From contig JAEUMY010000008.1 of assembly GCA_016791265.1 (NCBI GenBank), forward strand, positions 62,001-126,000: a stretch of DNA of 64,000 bases, given 5' to 3'. Positions 27,421 to 36,060 of this stretch are shown here, piece by piece (position 1 is the stretch's first letter; each line of letters begins with the position of its first letter). The notes beneath the pieces are model-generated. The model did no database searches and had not been told where the DNA came from. It saw only the letters and a list, made by a program, of their open reading frames with translations. The stretch is from Betaproteobacteria bacterium (GTDB lineage Bacteria > Pseudomonadota > Gammaproteobacteria > Burkholderiales > Usitatibacteraceae). The position numbers and the translations under genes are program-made.

Positions 27421-27506
27421 CGTCGTTCCCGCGTAGGCGGGAACCCAAGGTTTCCCTTGGCGGATCGACGAATTGAACTTGGGCTCCCGCCTTCGCGGGA
27501 GCGACG
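27421..27506. repeat. Paired REP-like GC hairpins in inverted orientation
   Basis: Two hairpins of the widespread TTCCCGCGtaGGCGGGAA kind: 27425-27442 and the inverted, slightly diverged partner 27484-27502, together resembling a BIME of repetitive extragenic palindromes. The pair fills the gap between the tolC-like gene and the multicopper oxidase gene, inside the copper operon. Confidence 0.6.
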
Positions 27507-27536
27507 GCGTTGAGAGTGCGATGGTGTGTGCACATG

Positions 27537-28946
27537 TCAGTGACCACCGGCGTCGCCACCCGCAGCGACGGCTGCAGCAGAGGGCAGCGGTGCCATGACG
27601 GGCTTGCCCAGCAATGTGGCGTCGAGCGCGGCATCAGCCAGCCAGAAATCGCGCTGCGCGTCGATGGCGGCGATGATGCTGCCGATCTGGTCGCGCGTGC
27701 CGGTGAGAAGATCGAACACGCCGATCAGCATGCCGTTGTATTGCAGCAGCATCTCATCGGCGATGAGCTTCTTCAGTGGCACGACTTCGTCACGGTAGTG
27801 CAGCGCGTAGTCGTAGGCGGTGCGCCAGGCAGCGTATTGCTCACGCAACGCGGATTCGGCAGCAAGGCCGGTCTGCGCGACGCGGAACTGTGCGGCTTTG
27901 ACCTGTTGCGCGGCCTGGCTGCGCGTGGCATCACCGAGATCGAAAATCGGAATGCCGATTTCCAGTTCGTAGCCTTTCTTCACCGGCTCACCGGTTTCGC
28001 TGATCCGGATGCCGGTCAGGTGCAGCGCGTTCATCACGCTCTGCGTGCGGGTGAAGCCCTGACGTGCGGCGAGCGTTTCCAGTTCGGCCACGGCCAGCCG
28101 TACGTCGAGCCGCTGATCCAGCGCTTTCTGTGCGATCACGCTTTCCGGCTTGGCTGAGTTCGGCAGATCAGGCAGGCGGGCCGGCAGTTTGAGTTGCGCG
28201 GCCTGCGCGCTGTTGAGGCCCAAGGTGCGGTTCAGGGCTTCACGTGTGCTGACTGCGGTCTGCTTCGCTCGCGCCAGCTGCGCCGTGGCCTCGGCATAGA
28301 ACGCCTGCTGACGCGCACGCTGCAGCTTGCTGAAGTTGCCGGCCTGATACATGCGCTTGGCCAGCTCGGCGCTGGCTTCTGCGGCATCCATCACTTGCTG
28401 GAAGTACACCAGCGCCTGCTCGGCCGCCACGGCGCGCACCCAGGCCTGGCGCGCATTCGTCGCAGCCTCCACGACGTGTGCCGCGCTGGCCAGCCGCACC
28501 TGCTGCTGCATCGCATCCGCTGTGCGCAGGCGCGAGGGCAGGTAGATGAATTCAAGCAGGGACACCGACAGCATGCGACCGATATCCAGTTCGACTTCGC
28601 CGTCGTGCTTTTTCACCAGGCGTTCGAAGGTGAACACCGGGTTGGGCAGGCGGCCCTTCTGCGCGGCAGCAGCAGATTGCGCCGCCTGGTCAGCCAGCAT
28701 GGCCTGGAACTGTGGCGACAGCGTCAGCGCGAGACGCACCGCATCATCGGCCGAGAGCGGCTGGCCGAGCAGCGCGTCCACATTCGCCCGCGCTGCGCTG
28801 CTGTCGGAGGAAATGGTGGCGCCATAGGTATCGCGGGCGAAGTTTTCGGTGAACTGGCGCGTGCCGTCCATGCCGGTGCTGGCGCAGCCGGCCAGGGTGA
28901 ACGTTGAGGCCAGCGTGAGCGCAAGAACAAGTGCGCGGCGCTTCAT
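27537..28946 (-). CDS. TolC-family outer membrane efflux lipoprotein
   Basis: 469 residues. Lipobox Leu-Ala-Gly-Cys near residues 18-21, then two repeated alpha-helical/beta regions of the OEP (TolC) family, with long Ala/Gln-rich helices. Heavy-metal systems use such proteins (CusC) with an RND pump and a CusB adaptor, but no pump or adaptor gene is present here; it may work with a pump elsewhere. It overlaps the upstream gene's stop by 4 bp (ATGA), so it is translationally coupled to it. Confidence 0.9.
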   Translation of the reverse strand: MKRRALVLALTLASTFTLAGCASTGMDGTRQFTENFARDTYGATISSDSSAARANVDALLGQPLSADDAVRLALTLSPQFQAMLADQAAQSAAAAQKGRLPNPVFTFERLVKKHDGEVELDIGRMLSVSLLEFIYLPSRLRTADAMQQQVRLASAAHVVEAATNARQAWVRAVAAEQALVYFQQVMDAAEASAELAKRMYQAGNFSKLQRARQQAFYAEATAQLARAKQTAVSTREALNRTLGLNSAQAAQLKLPARLPDLPNSAKPESVIAQKALDQRLDVRLAVAELETLAARQGFTRTQSVMNALHLTGIRISETGEPVKKGYELEIGIPIFDLGDATRSQAAQQVKAAQFRVAQTGLAAESALREQYAAWRTAYDYALHYRDEVVPLKKLIADEMLLQYNGMLIGVFDLLTGTRDQIGSIIAAIDAQRDFWLADAALDATLLGKPVMAPLPSAAAVAAGGDAGGH

Positions 28947-29365
28947 GGCTTGCCTCCCTGGGCTTTCTTCTCGGCCTCGATGGCCCGCGCGGCTTCCAGG
29001 CCATAGGCTTGCCAGCCGCCGATGGCGCGCACCGTGTCGTTGACCTGGCGCCAGTCCTTCAGCGGCTCGTCGGGCGTGAAGCGTTGATAGCGGGCGAATG
29101 CGGAGCTGTTTGGCGCGCGGGCAGGCGCGGATGCCGTGGGCGGCGCCGATTGTGGCGCGGACTTCGCGGCGGCTGTGGGCGGCTGATGATGCTCATGCCG
29201 GGTCTGGGACTCGGCGGCCAGCGGCAATGCCGCCAGCATGGATGCAACTGAAAACGCGACAAGTAAAAGTCCGGTGGACTTTTGCTGGACACCGCAAGCA
29301 TTTGCGGTGGGCCCGGCGGGCCAAGGTGCCCGTTCTGAACGGGCGACTTGCAATATTCGCAACAT
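28943..29365 (-). CDS. Small exported protein of copper operon, hairpin-rich 5' end
   Basis: 140 residues from the ATG at 29365, which has a strong GAGGAGA site upstream. A hydrophobic signal-like segment (Leu-Leu-Leu-Val-Ala-Phe-Ser-Val) starts only at about residue 32; the preceding codons coincide with four consecutive hairpins (29265-29344) and a palindrome remnant. The mature part has His-Glu-His-His and an Ala/Pro-rich linker, then a Trp-containing helix. No family recognised. A GTG near 29291-29293 would give a more usual signal peptide. Between the DUF2946-like gene and tolC-like gene. Confidence 0.65.
   Translation of the reverse strand: MLRILQVARSERAPWPAGPTANACGVQQKSTGLLLVAFSVASMLAALPLAAESQTRHEHHQPPTAAAKSAPQSAPPTASAPARAPNSSAFARYQRFTPDEPLKDWRQVNDTVRAIGGWQAYGLEAARAIEAEKKAQGGKP
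29265..29344. repeat. Cluster of four consecutive hairpins
   Basis: Four inverted repeats in 80 bp: 29265-29283 (8-bp stem AAAAGTCC/GGACTTTT), 29290-29309 (8-bp stem, loop GCAT), 29310-29322 (GGCCC/GGGCC), 29328-29344 (7-bp stem GCCCGTT/AACGGGC). They lie inside the 5' coding part of the small copper-operon gene, next to a deleted palindrome copy at 29350-29360. Confidence 0.7.
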
Positions 29366-29458
29366 GATCTCTCCTCGGTGAATGAATGCCGGGAGAGGAG
29401 GTGGCACTCTCACACCGTGATGCGCACGATGCGGTGTGGACCACAGATCCCCCGGCGG

Positions 29459-29824
29459 TCAGACCGGGGAGAAAAGCGGGGGATGCTGCGGGGGATCTGG
29501 CACCCAGGAGCGGAAATCGCTCACCGAGGCGTCGAACGGTGCCACGCCAGGCGCGGCGTTGGCGACGAAAGGCAGCGTGGGGGCGGCGAGGGCGCCGGCA
29601 ATATGGCAAAGGTCGCAGTGCTCGATGGGCAGCTTCGCACCGGCTTCCGCCGCGCTTGTCGCGCCGTCATGGCAAGGCATGGCATCCATCTGGCCCGCCG
29701 CGTCAGCCGCCCGCATCATCCCGCCCATGCTTTGCGCGCAAAACGGCATGGTGGTCGCCGTGACGCCCGAGACGGGCAGCCAGGCGAACATCCAGGCGAG
29801 AGCGATTTTGCGCAGCAGTTTCAT
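29459..29824 (-). CDS. Small Cys/Met-rich exported protein, DUF2946-like
   Basis: 121 residues from the ATG at 29824. Signal-like N-terminus (Leu-Ala-Trp-Met-Phe-Ala-Trp-Leu), then Met/Cys-rich segments (Met-Gly-Gly-Met-Met, Met-Pro-Cys-His) and the motif His-Cys-Asp-Leu-Cys-His, similar to DUF2946 proteins found at copper loci. The plus-strand neighbour across the promoter also carries Cys-Asp-Leu-Cys. First gene after the CueR-type promoter at 29874-29904 and therefore probably copper-induced. Function unknown; periplasmic Cu binding is inferred from the residues. Confidence 0.65.
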   Translation of the reverse strand: MKLLRKIALAWMFAWLPVSGVTATTMPFCAQSMGGMMRAADAAGQMDAMPCHDGATSAAEAGAKLPIEHCDLCHIAGALAAPTLPFVANAAPGVAPFDASVSDFRSWVPDPPQHPPLFSPV

Positions 29825-29873
29825 GATGGCTGAAAGACCGGGCAGGGTGAGTTTGGTTCCTGCGATGTGGGAC

Positions 29874-29904
29874 ATTATCAACCTTGCCACGGGGGGAAGG
29901 TCAA
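29874..29904 (-). promoter_or_regulatory. CueR-type operator/promoter of the copper operon
   Basis: Minus strand: TTGACC (29904-29899), exact 19-bp spacer, GATAAT (29879-29874). The dyad ACCTT-x-CC ... GG-x-AAGGT spans 29881-29901. Same design as the operator before cueR, so the whole series 29824 to 24676 (DUF2946-like to CusF-like) is likely in the CueR regulon. Confidence 0.82.
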
Positions 29905-29962
29905 GGCGCATCCGTGCTGCGCATCCGGCCGGGCTTGCCGGGGGCGCTATACTGCGGGCCCC

Positions 29963-30364
29963 ATGCGTGCCTTCCGCCAGTTGACCCCGCGTCTATCCGC
30001 CCTGCTCGCCGCGATCTGCCTGATCGTGGCCCAGCCGGGCGCGCTGGTGCATGCCTGGTCGCATGACCTCCATGGCGATCATGCGGCGCACGGCCATGCC
30101 GCCCACGCGTCGGATCATGCAGACCATGACGACCATGGCGGTGCGGATCATGACCATGGCCACGGCGATGCCGAATCCGCCATTGCGCTTTGCGATCTCT
30201 GCGCGCATTTCTCGGCCGTTGTCCACGTACCGGGCGCGTCTTCCGCGAGCAGTCTCCTGCTCCCGCAGGGCACACTTCCGCGCCCGGTGCTGGATCCGCC
30301 GGCGCGCGGCACCATCGCCGCGACACCCTACGCCGCACGCGCACCCCCGGTTCTCCTGAGCTGA
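29963..30364 (+). CDS. His-rich exported metal-binding protein, DUF2946-like
   Basis: 133 residues. N-terminal signal (Leu-Leu-Ala-Ala-Ile-Cys-Leu-Ile-Val-Ala) followed by a stretch of about 40 residues made mostly of His, Asp, Ala and Gly, then Leu-Cys-Asp-Leu-Cys-Ala-His. His/Asp-rich segments like this bind zinc, copper or nickel in the periplasm. Divergent from the copper operon and 76 bp upstream of the ZnuD-like receptor, so it may serve either copper defence or zinc uptake. A TATACT at 29948-29953 could be its -10, which would leave a very short leader. Confidence 0.65.
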   Translation: MRAFRQLTPRLSALLAAICLIVAQPGALVHAWSHDLHGDHAAHGHAAHASDHADHDDHGGADHDHGHGDAESAIALCDLCAHFSAVVHVPGASSASSLLLPQGTLPRPVLDPPARGTIAATPYAARAPPVLLS

Positions 30365-30440
30365 CCCCCACTCGTTTGTCATCAGCCGCCGTCGCAGTCC
30401 CGAACGGTGCGGCCTGTCTCGGTCATTTCAGGAGATTCAC

Positions 30441-32483
30441 ATGTTGTCCATGCCCTTCGGCCAGCGCACGCTGGCCATTGCTGTGCTGTTCACGCTTTCC
30501 GTTCCCGCGCATGCCCGTCAAGCGTCACCTGGGCCCGATGCAGCCAAACCCGCCTCGCGCGTTCCCACCAAAATTGAAGCCATCGAGGTCAAGGCACTCC
30601 CCTTGCCCACACCCCTGAACGAGCTCACCCAGCCCATCACCGTGCTGGATGCAGAAGACCTGCGCCGCAAGCGCGCCGCAAGCATCGGCGACACGCTGGC
30701 TGGCGAGGCCGGCGTGCAGTCCAGCGCCTTCGGTCCCGCCTCGGGTCGGCCGGTCATTCGCGGCATGGATGGGCCACGCGTGCGCGTGCTGCAGAACGGC
30801 GTTGGCACGCTGGATGTGTCCACGCTGAGCCCCGACCACATGGTCACCAGCGAAGCTGCGCAGGCCGAGCAGATCGAAATCCTGCGCGGCCCGGCCAGCC
30901 TGCTCTACGGCAGCGGCGCCATCGGCGGCGTGGTCAATGTCGTGTCCAATCTCGTGCCCAGTGCGGCGAAGCAGGGTGTGTCGGGCGAGGCTGAGCTGCG
31001 CGCCTCGACGGGTGATCGTGGCCGCTTTGGCAGCGCGACACTCGATGGTGGCAACGGCGATGTCGCCTGGCATCTGGACGGCTTCAAGCGCCGGGCCAAG
31101 GACCATGAAATTCCGGGCCGCATCGTGGCCGATGATCCGGACAGCGCATCAGGCCGGCTGCCCGGCAGCGATCTCGATGCCGAGGGCGGCGGCGCCGGTG
31201 TGTCGTTCACGCGCGCGGGCGGATTTCTCGGTGCGGGCGTTTCCGGTTTGCGCAACACCTATGGTTTGCCGACGGGCGAAGGTACGTTCATCAAGCTGAA
31301 GCAGAATCGGGTCGAGCTCGCTGGCGACATACGGCGCCCGCTGGCCGGGATCGATCTCATCAAATTCCGTGCGGCGCGCGGTGACTATGAGCACTCGGAA
31401 ATCGAGCCGGATGGCGAAGTCGCGACGACCTTCAAGAACAAGGGCGACGAGGGCCGCATCGAGTTGCGTCATCTGCCCATTGCCGGATGGAAGGGCGCCA
31501 TTGGCGTGCAGTGGCAGGATCGTGATGCCTCCGCCGTCGGCGAGGAAGCCTATCTGCCGCCCAGCAACACCCGTGCGACCGGCGTGTTTCTCGTGCAGGA
31601 AAAAACGTTTGGCGACTGGACCATCAGTGCCGGTCTGCGCGGGGAGCGCGAACGCTTGCGTGCGGAGGGCGAGCTGCCGTCGCGCCGCTTCTCGCTCACC
31701 AGTCATGCGCTGGGCGCGTCGTGGAATCTGGCGCCCGGCCATGCGCTGAGCATCAACTTCACCAGCGCCGAACGCGCCGCGTCCGCCGAAGAGCTGTATG
31801 CATTCGGCCCGCATCTCGCCACCGCGACCTTTGATGTGGGTGATGCGAATATTCGCAAGGAGACCTCGCGCAATATCGACATCACGCTCCAAAAAAACAC
31901 GGGTGCGTTGCAGTGGAAGTTGAGCGTGTTCGACAACCGCATGAAGGACTACATCTTTGCCCGCAGTGCCGACGAGGATGGCGACGGCATCGCCGACCGC
32001 GTGAATGAAGAAGGCGAGATCGAGCCCGATGGCGAGCTGCTGCTGCAGATGCTGGGCCAGGCTGATGCCACCTTCCGTGGCTACGAGGCGGAAGTGAGCT
32101 GGCAGGGCAATGGCACGAAGGTCCGGGCGTTCACCGACAACGTGCGCGCCAAGCTGAAGTCCGGCGGCAACCTGCCGCGCATTTCGCCTGCTCGCATCGG
32201 CATTGAGCTGTCGCAGTCGTGGTCGGACTGGACGGGCCGGTTCTCAGCAACCCGCGTGCAGCGGCAGAACCGCGTCGCGGAGCTGGAGACAGCCACCGCC
32301 GGCTACACGCGCGTGGATGCCGAGCTGCTCTGGCGCGCGCCTTCGTCGCTGGGCAATTGGCAGGTGTTCCTGCAAGGCCGCAATCTGCTCGACAAGGAGA
32401 TTCGCCTGCACACGTCGTACCTGAAGGAAGTCGCGCCGCAGCCGGGGCGGGCGTTTGCGCTGGGCGTGCGCGCCGCGTTCTAG
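30441..32483 (+). CDS. TonB-dependent outer-membrane receptor, ZnuD-like
   Basis: 680 residues: signal peptide, plug domain with Arg-Pro-Val-Ile-Arg-Gly-Met-Asp-Gly and Asp-His-Met-Val, Ile-Leu-Arg-Gly-Pro-Ala-Ser-Leu-Leu-Tyr-Gly, and a beta-barrel ending in Phe. The plug motif pattern matches zinc receptors of the ZnuD type. The next gene is a COG0523 GTPase, a frequent partner in zinc limitation, which supports this. AGGAGA precedes the ATG. Exact palindrome 31845-31856 reads Ala-Asn-Ile-Arg-Lys in a barrel strand/loop where TonB receptors commonly have Leu-x-Pro-Glu, so it is tolerated there. Confidence 0.85.
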   Translation: MLSMPFGQRTLAIAVLFTLSVPAHARQASPGPDAAKPASRVPTKIEAIEVKALPLPTPLNELTQPITVLDAEDLRRKRAASIGDTLAGEAGVQSSAFGPASGRPVIRGMDGPRVRVLQNGVGTLDVSTLSPDHMVTSEAAQAEQIEILRGPASLLYGSGAIGGVVNVVSNLVPSAAKQGVSGEAELRASTGDRGRFGSATLDGGNGDVAWHLDGFKRRAKDHEIPGRIVADDPDSASGRLPGSDLDAEGGGAGVSFTRAGGFLGAGVSGLRNTYGLPTGEGTFIKLKQNRVELAGDIRRPLAGIDLIKFRAARGDYEHSEIEPDGEVATTFKNKGDEGRIELRHLPIAGWKGAIGVQWQDRDASAVGEEAYLPPSNTRATGVFLVQEKTFGDWTISAGLRGERERLRAEGELPSRRFSLTSHALGASWNLAPGHALSINFTSAERAASAEELYAFGPHLATATFDVGDANIRKETSRNIDITLQKNTGALQWKLSVFDNRMKDYIFARSADEDGDGIADRVNEEGEIEPDGELLLQMLGQADATFRGYEAEVSWQGNGTKVRAFTDNVRAKLKSGGNLPRISPARIGIELSQSWSDWTGRFSATRVQRQNRVAELETATAGYTRVDAELLWRAPSSLGNWQVFLQGRNLLDKEIRLHTSYLKEVAPQPGRAFALGVRAAF

Positions 32484-32520
32484 GCGCAATCCCGCTTCTT
32501 GTCGGGTGGCTTTTTCGCAA

Positions 32521-32559
32521 CAGACCCTCAAGTGCAACCTAGTTGCATAAGAGGGTCTG
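32521..32559. promoter_or_regulatory. 39-bp dyad upstream of the COG0523 gene
   Basis: Outer 9-bp perfect arms CAGACCCTC/GAGGGTCTG (32521-32529, 32551-32559) around an inner TGCAAC...GTTGCA palindrome (32533-32547). No T-run follows, so it is not a simple terminator for the receptor gene. Placed 47 bp before the COG0523 start, it could be a regulator-binding site; a zinc repressor (Zur) would suit the genes, but I cannot match a known Zur box. Confidence 0.5.
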
Positions 32560-32605
32560 GCGAACTAGACTCCGCCTCTCATCTGCTCAAAAAGAAAGCC
32601 CTCCA

Positions 32606-33838
32606 ATGTCTCAGGCTCAAACCGCGCTCACGAGCGACCGACGCCTTCCCGTGACCGTGCTGTCCGGCTTCCTCGGCGCGGGCAAGACGACGCTTCTGAA
32701 TCACATCCTCAACAATCGCGAGGGGCGTCGCGTCGCGGTCATCGTCAACGACATGTCCGATGTCAACATCGACGCGGCGCTCGTGCGCGAGGGCGGCGCG
32801 AATCTCTCGCGCACCGACGAAAAGCTGGTGGAAATGTCCAACGGCTGCATCTGCTGCACGCTTCGCGAAGACTTGCTGATCGAGGTCTCGCGGCTGGCGG
32901 CGGAAGGGCGGTTCGATTACCTCGTGATCGAATCGACCGGCATTTCCGAGCCGCTGCCAGTCGCCGAAACGTTCACCTTCGAGCTGGAAGACGGCATGAG
33001 TCTCGCCCACAGCACGCGGCTGGACACGATGGTGACGGTGGTCGACGCCTTCAACTTCCTGAACGATTTCTGCTCGACCGACTCCTTGACCGACCGCGGC
33101 CAGTCACTCGGCGAGGCGGATACGCGCAACATCGTTGATCTCCTGACCGACCAGATCGAGTTTGCCGATGTGATCGTGCTGAACAAGCTCGACCTCGTTT
33201 CTGCTGGCGATGCCAACCGACTGGGCGCGCTGATCCAGTCGCTGAATCCGGATGCGGCGATTGTTGCCGCGACGAAGGGGCAGGTGCCGCTCGATGCGGT
33301 GCTGAACACGGGCCGCTTCGATTTCGAGCGCGCTCAGCAGGCGCCGGGCTGGCTGAAATTGATGCGCGGCGAAAAAACGAGCGAAGCGGAGGAATACGGC
33401 ATTCGCAGCTTTGCCTACCAGGCCCGCCGTCCGTTTCATCCCAAGCGCATTTACGAGTTCTTGCGCGGCCCCCTGGATGGCGTGGTGCGCTCCAAGGGTT
33501 ACTTCTGGCTGGCCTCGCGCCCGGACATGGCGGGAAGCTGGAGCCAGGCTGGCGGCGCGCGCGTGCATGAAGCGGCAGGGCTGTGGTGGTCCGCCGCGCC
33601 GCGCGACGCTTGGCCGGACGACCCGGAAGACATCGCTCGCATCAATCAGAAGATGCAGGGCGAGCATGGCGACCGCAGGCAGGAGCTGGTGTTCATCGGC
33701 GTGTCGATGGACGAAACCGCGCTCCGCCGCGGACTCGATAGCTGCCTGCTCACCGACAAGGAAATGGCGCTGGGACCACGTACGTGGGCGCTGTTCGATG
33801 ACCCCTTTCCAGCCTGGCGCATGAAGGCGGCGGCCTGA
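32606..33838 (+). CDS. COG0523 (CobW/ZigA-type) metallochaperone GTPase
   Basis: 410 residues from the ATG at 32606. Walker A [10 protein letters not shown]al motif [12 protein letters not shown], and Asn-Lys-Leu-Asp are in the G3E GTPase order; the C-terminal CobW_C domain follows. COG0523 proteins deliver Zn2+ to client enzymes, especially under zinc limitation; a cobalamin role is unlikely since no cob genes are near. Flanked by two TonB receptors, consistent with a metal-uptake cluster. Confidence 0.92.
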   Translation: MSQAQTALTSDRRLPVTVLSGFLGAGKTTLLNHILNNREGRRVAVIVNDMSDVNIDAALVREGGANLSRTDEKLVEMSNGCICCTLREDLLIEVSRLAAEGRFDYLVIESTGISEPLPVAETFTFELEDGMSLAHSTRLDTMVTVVDAFNFLNDFCSTDSLTDRGQSLGEADTRNIVDLLTDQIEFADVIVLNKLDLVSAGDANRLGALIQSLNPDAAIVAATKGQVPLDAVLNTGRFDFERAQQAPGWLKLMRGEKTSEAEEYGIRSFAYQARRPFHPKRIYEFLRGPLDGVVRSKGYFWLASRPDMAGSWSQAGGARVHEAAGLWWSAAPRDAWPDDPEDIARINQKMQGEHGDRRQELVFIGVSMDETALRRGLDSCLLTDKEMALGPRTWALFDDPFPAWRMKAAA

Positions 33839-33855
33839 GCGCGCCGATCTCTGTT

Positions 33856-33867
33856 GCGAATATTCGC
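33856..33867. repeat. Iterated palindrome GCGAATATTCGC, between COG0523 gene and receptor gene
   Basis: Exact copy in 14-bp form, 18 bp after the GTPase stop and about 67 bp before the next receptor start. Confidence 0.9.
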
Positions 33868-33933
33868 AGCCCTGCCGCAGACGCAAGCCGTTACCGGGAA
33901 GTTAATCCCATCACTCACTTTCAATCACTCGAC

Positions 33934-36060
33934 ATGAAATCACGACACCTTTCCACTCTGATCGCGGCGCTGTTCTCTGCCGGGGCGTCCTTGACGGCCC
34001 AGGCGCAAACGCAGCCGCAACCCGGCAAAGAGCCCCAACCCGAGTCCATCACCGTCACCGCGACGAAAGACGCTGCTCTAAACCTCGACGCCACGAGCGA
34101 AACCGCCTCGCGCCTCAGCATCCCTTTGCGCGAGCTACCAGCTTCTGCTGACGTGCTGGATCAATCCCAGCTGCAAGCGCGCGGCGCCAAGCTCATGTTT
34201 GAAGCGTTGAACTCGATGGCCGGCATGACGGCATCGTTCCGGCCCGGCTCATCAGTCGCGATGCAGGGCCGCGGCTTCGCCGAGAACGCGTTCGGCATTC
34301 TGTACGACGGCATCCGCGTGGCCAGCACCAACGCAGCCATGCGCACTTACGATAGCTTCGCGTTCGACCGCATCGAGGTGTTGCGCGGGGCGGCGGGTTT
34401 GACGCATGGCGAGGGCAGCATCGGTGGTGCCATCAACCATGTGCGCAAGCAACCTTCTCGCGTGGCGCAGCCGATTGACGTGCTGGCCGGGTTTGGCAAC
34501 AACCGCGCGCTCCGCATCGGCGCAGGCACCGGAGGGCCGATCACCGATTCGCTCTCGGGCCGCATCGACGCCGTGCGCAACCAGTTCGACACCGACGTGA
34601 AGAGCAATGAGCATGCGTACAGCCATGTCGTCGGCAGTCTGCGCGCCGATCTCTCGCCCACACTGGCCATGACCTTCACCATTGATGCGCTGAAGAACAG
34701 CATCGACGACGTGTACTGGGGCACGCCGCTCATCGCGGGCCGGCTGGATGAAAGCCTGCTCGACATCAACTACAACAACCTGCCCGACAACGTGCATGAC
34801 GACGATGTCACCTGGCTCTCGTGGAAGACAGAGTGGAAAGCCGGTAGCGCGACGGTGCTGAACACCGCATGGCATTACCAGGCCGACCGGGACTGGAAGA
34901 ACGCCTACCGCTTTCAGTACGTGCCGGGCACGCCCAACCAGGTGCGCCGCCAGTGGTTCGAGGACTTGGCCTACGACCATGAATTCTTTGGTGACCGGCT
35001 GGAGGCGCGCTGGGCTGGGAAGTGGGGCGGGCTGGATGTGAAAAGTGCTGTCGGGTTTGAATACGGCCTCACCAATTTTCTCTCGCCGCGCGGCGCGACC
35101 ACCGGCACTTCGCAACTGGTTGATCCGTTCGATCCGCCGCCCACGTCGTTCTTCACCGGCAACAACGCGGGCCGCAACCGCACCGTGTCGGTCGATCAGA
35201 CGCAGACCAGCGTGTTCGCGGAAACGCAGATCAAGTTCTCGCAGGCACTTTCCGTCGTCGCAGGCTTGCGCCACGACCGGCTGGACTTCGACTACGAAGA
35301 CCGCCGCCCGACCAGCTTCGCCGCGTTCAACAAATCGTTCCGCCCCACGACGGGCCGTCTCGGGCTGGTCGTGGAGGTGATGCCGGGTGCGTCGGCGTAT
35401 GTGCAGATGGCGACAGGCACCGAATCGCGCTTCACCGCGTTCTTCCTCTCCGCGTCCGACATTCCGTTCGATCTCACGCGCGCGCGCCAGGTCGAAGCGG
35501 GCTGGAAGCAGCAGTTCGCTGGCGGCAAGGGCGAATGGACAGCGGCGGTGTATCGCATCGAGAAAGACCGCATCCCCTTCGCCGATGCCGCCACTGGCAT
35601 CACCACTGCAGTGGGCAAGCAGTCGTCACGCGGCATTGAATTCTCCGCCGCACTGCGGCCGATGCCAGGCTGGCTCATCGAGGGCAATGCCGCGTTCGTC
35701 GATGCGCAGTACGACACCTTCGCCTCCGGTGGTGTGTCCTTCGCCGGCAAGACACCGCCCAACGTGCCCGTGCGTGTCGCCAATCTCGGCGTGACATGGA
35801 CGGCCACGTCACAGCTCAGCATTGGCGGCTGGCTGCGCCATGTCGGCAAGTTCTTTGCCAACGACGCCAACACCATCGAGCTGCCGGCGGCAAGTGTGGC
35901 GGATGTGTACGCAATCTGGAAGTTCGGCCGTGACACGGACGTGACCCTTCGTGCAAAGAACATCACCGACCGCGCGTACGCGAGCTGGGCGACGGATGCC
36001 AACTATGTTCTGGTCGCACCGCGACGCGGCTTCGACCTCACATTCAGAGGGAGGTTCTGA
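33934..36060 (+). CDS. TonB-dependent receptor, siderophore-type
   Basis: 708 residues: signal peptide ending Ala-Gln-Ala, plug with Ile-Thr-Val-Thr-Ala-Thr and Gln-Gly-Arg-Gly-Phe, Glu-Val-Leu-Arg-Gly-Ala-Ala-Gly, and a barrel ending Arg-Arg-Gly-Phe-Asp-Leu-Thr-Phe-Arg-Gly-Arg-Phe. The overall pattern fits ferric-siderophore receptors. Its TGA overlaps the next ATG (TGATG). A segment of this gene (about 34520-34836) is nearly duplicated in the chimeric pseudogene downstream. Ligand unknown; no siderophore synthesis genes in the window. Confidence 0.9.
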   Translation: MKSRHLSTLIAALFSAGASLTAQAQTQPQPGKEPQPESITVTATKDAALNLDATSETASRLSIPLRELPASADVLDQSQLQARGAKLMFEALNSMAGMTASFRPGSSVAMQGRGFAENAFGILYDGIRVASTNAAMRTYDSFAFDRIEVLRGAAGLTHGEGSIGGAINHVRKQPSRVAQPIDVLAGFGNNRALRIGAGTGGPITDSLSGRIDAVRNQFDTDVKSNEHAYSHVVGSLRADLSPTLAMTFTIDALKNSIDDVYWGTPLIAGRLDESLLDINYNNLPDNVHDDDVTWLSWKTEWKAGSATVLNTAWHYQADRDWKNAYRFQYVPGTPNQVRRQWFEDLAYDHEFFGDRLEARWAGKWGGLDVKSAVGFEYGLTNFLSPRGATTGTSQLVDPFDPPPTSFFTGNNAGRNRTVSVDQTQTSVFAETQIKFSQALSVVAGLRHDRLDFDYEDRRPTSFAAFNKSFRPTTGRLGLVVEVMPGASAYVQMATGTESRFTAFFLSASDIPFDLTRARQVEAGWKQQFAGGKGEWTAAVYRIEKDRIPFADAATGITTAVGKQSSRGIEFSAALRPMPGWLIEGNAAFVDAQYDTFASGGVSFAGKTPPNVPVRVANLGVTWTATSQLSIGGWLRHVGKFFANDANTIELPAASVADVYAIWKFGRDTDVTLRAKNITDRAYASWATDANYVLVAPRRGFDLTFRGRF

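Noticed and set aside
27421..27506. GC hairpin pair as a CRISPR-like array
   Set aside because: Only two inverted units, no direct repeats or spacers; typical of REP/BIME elements.
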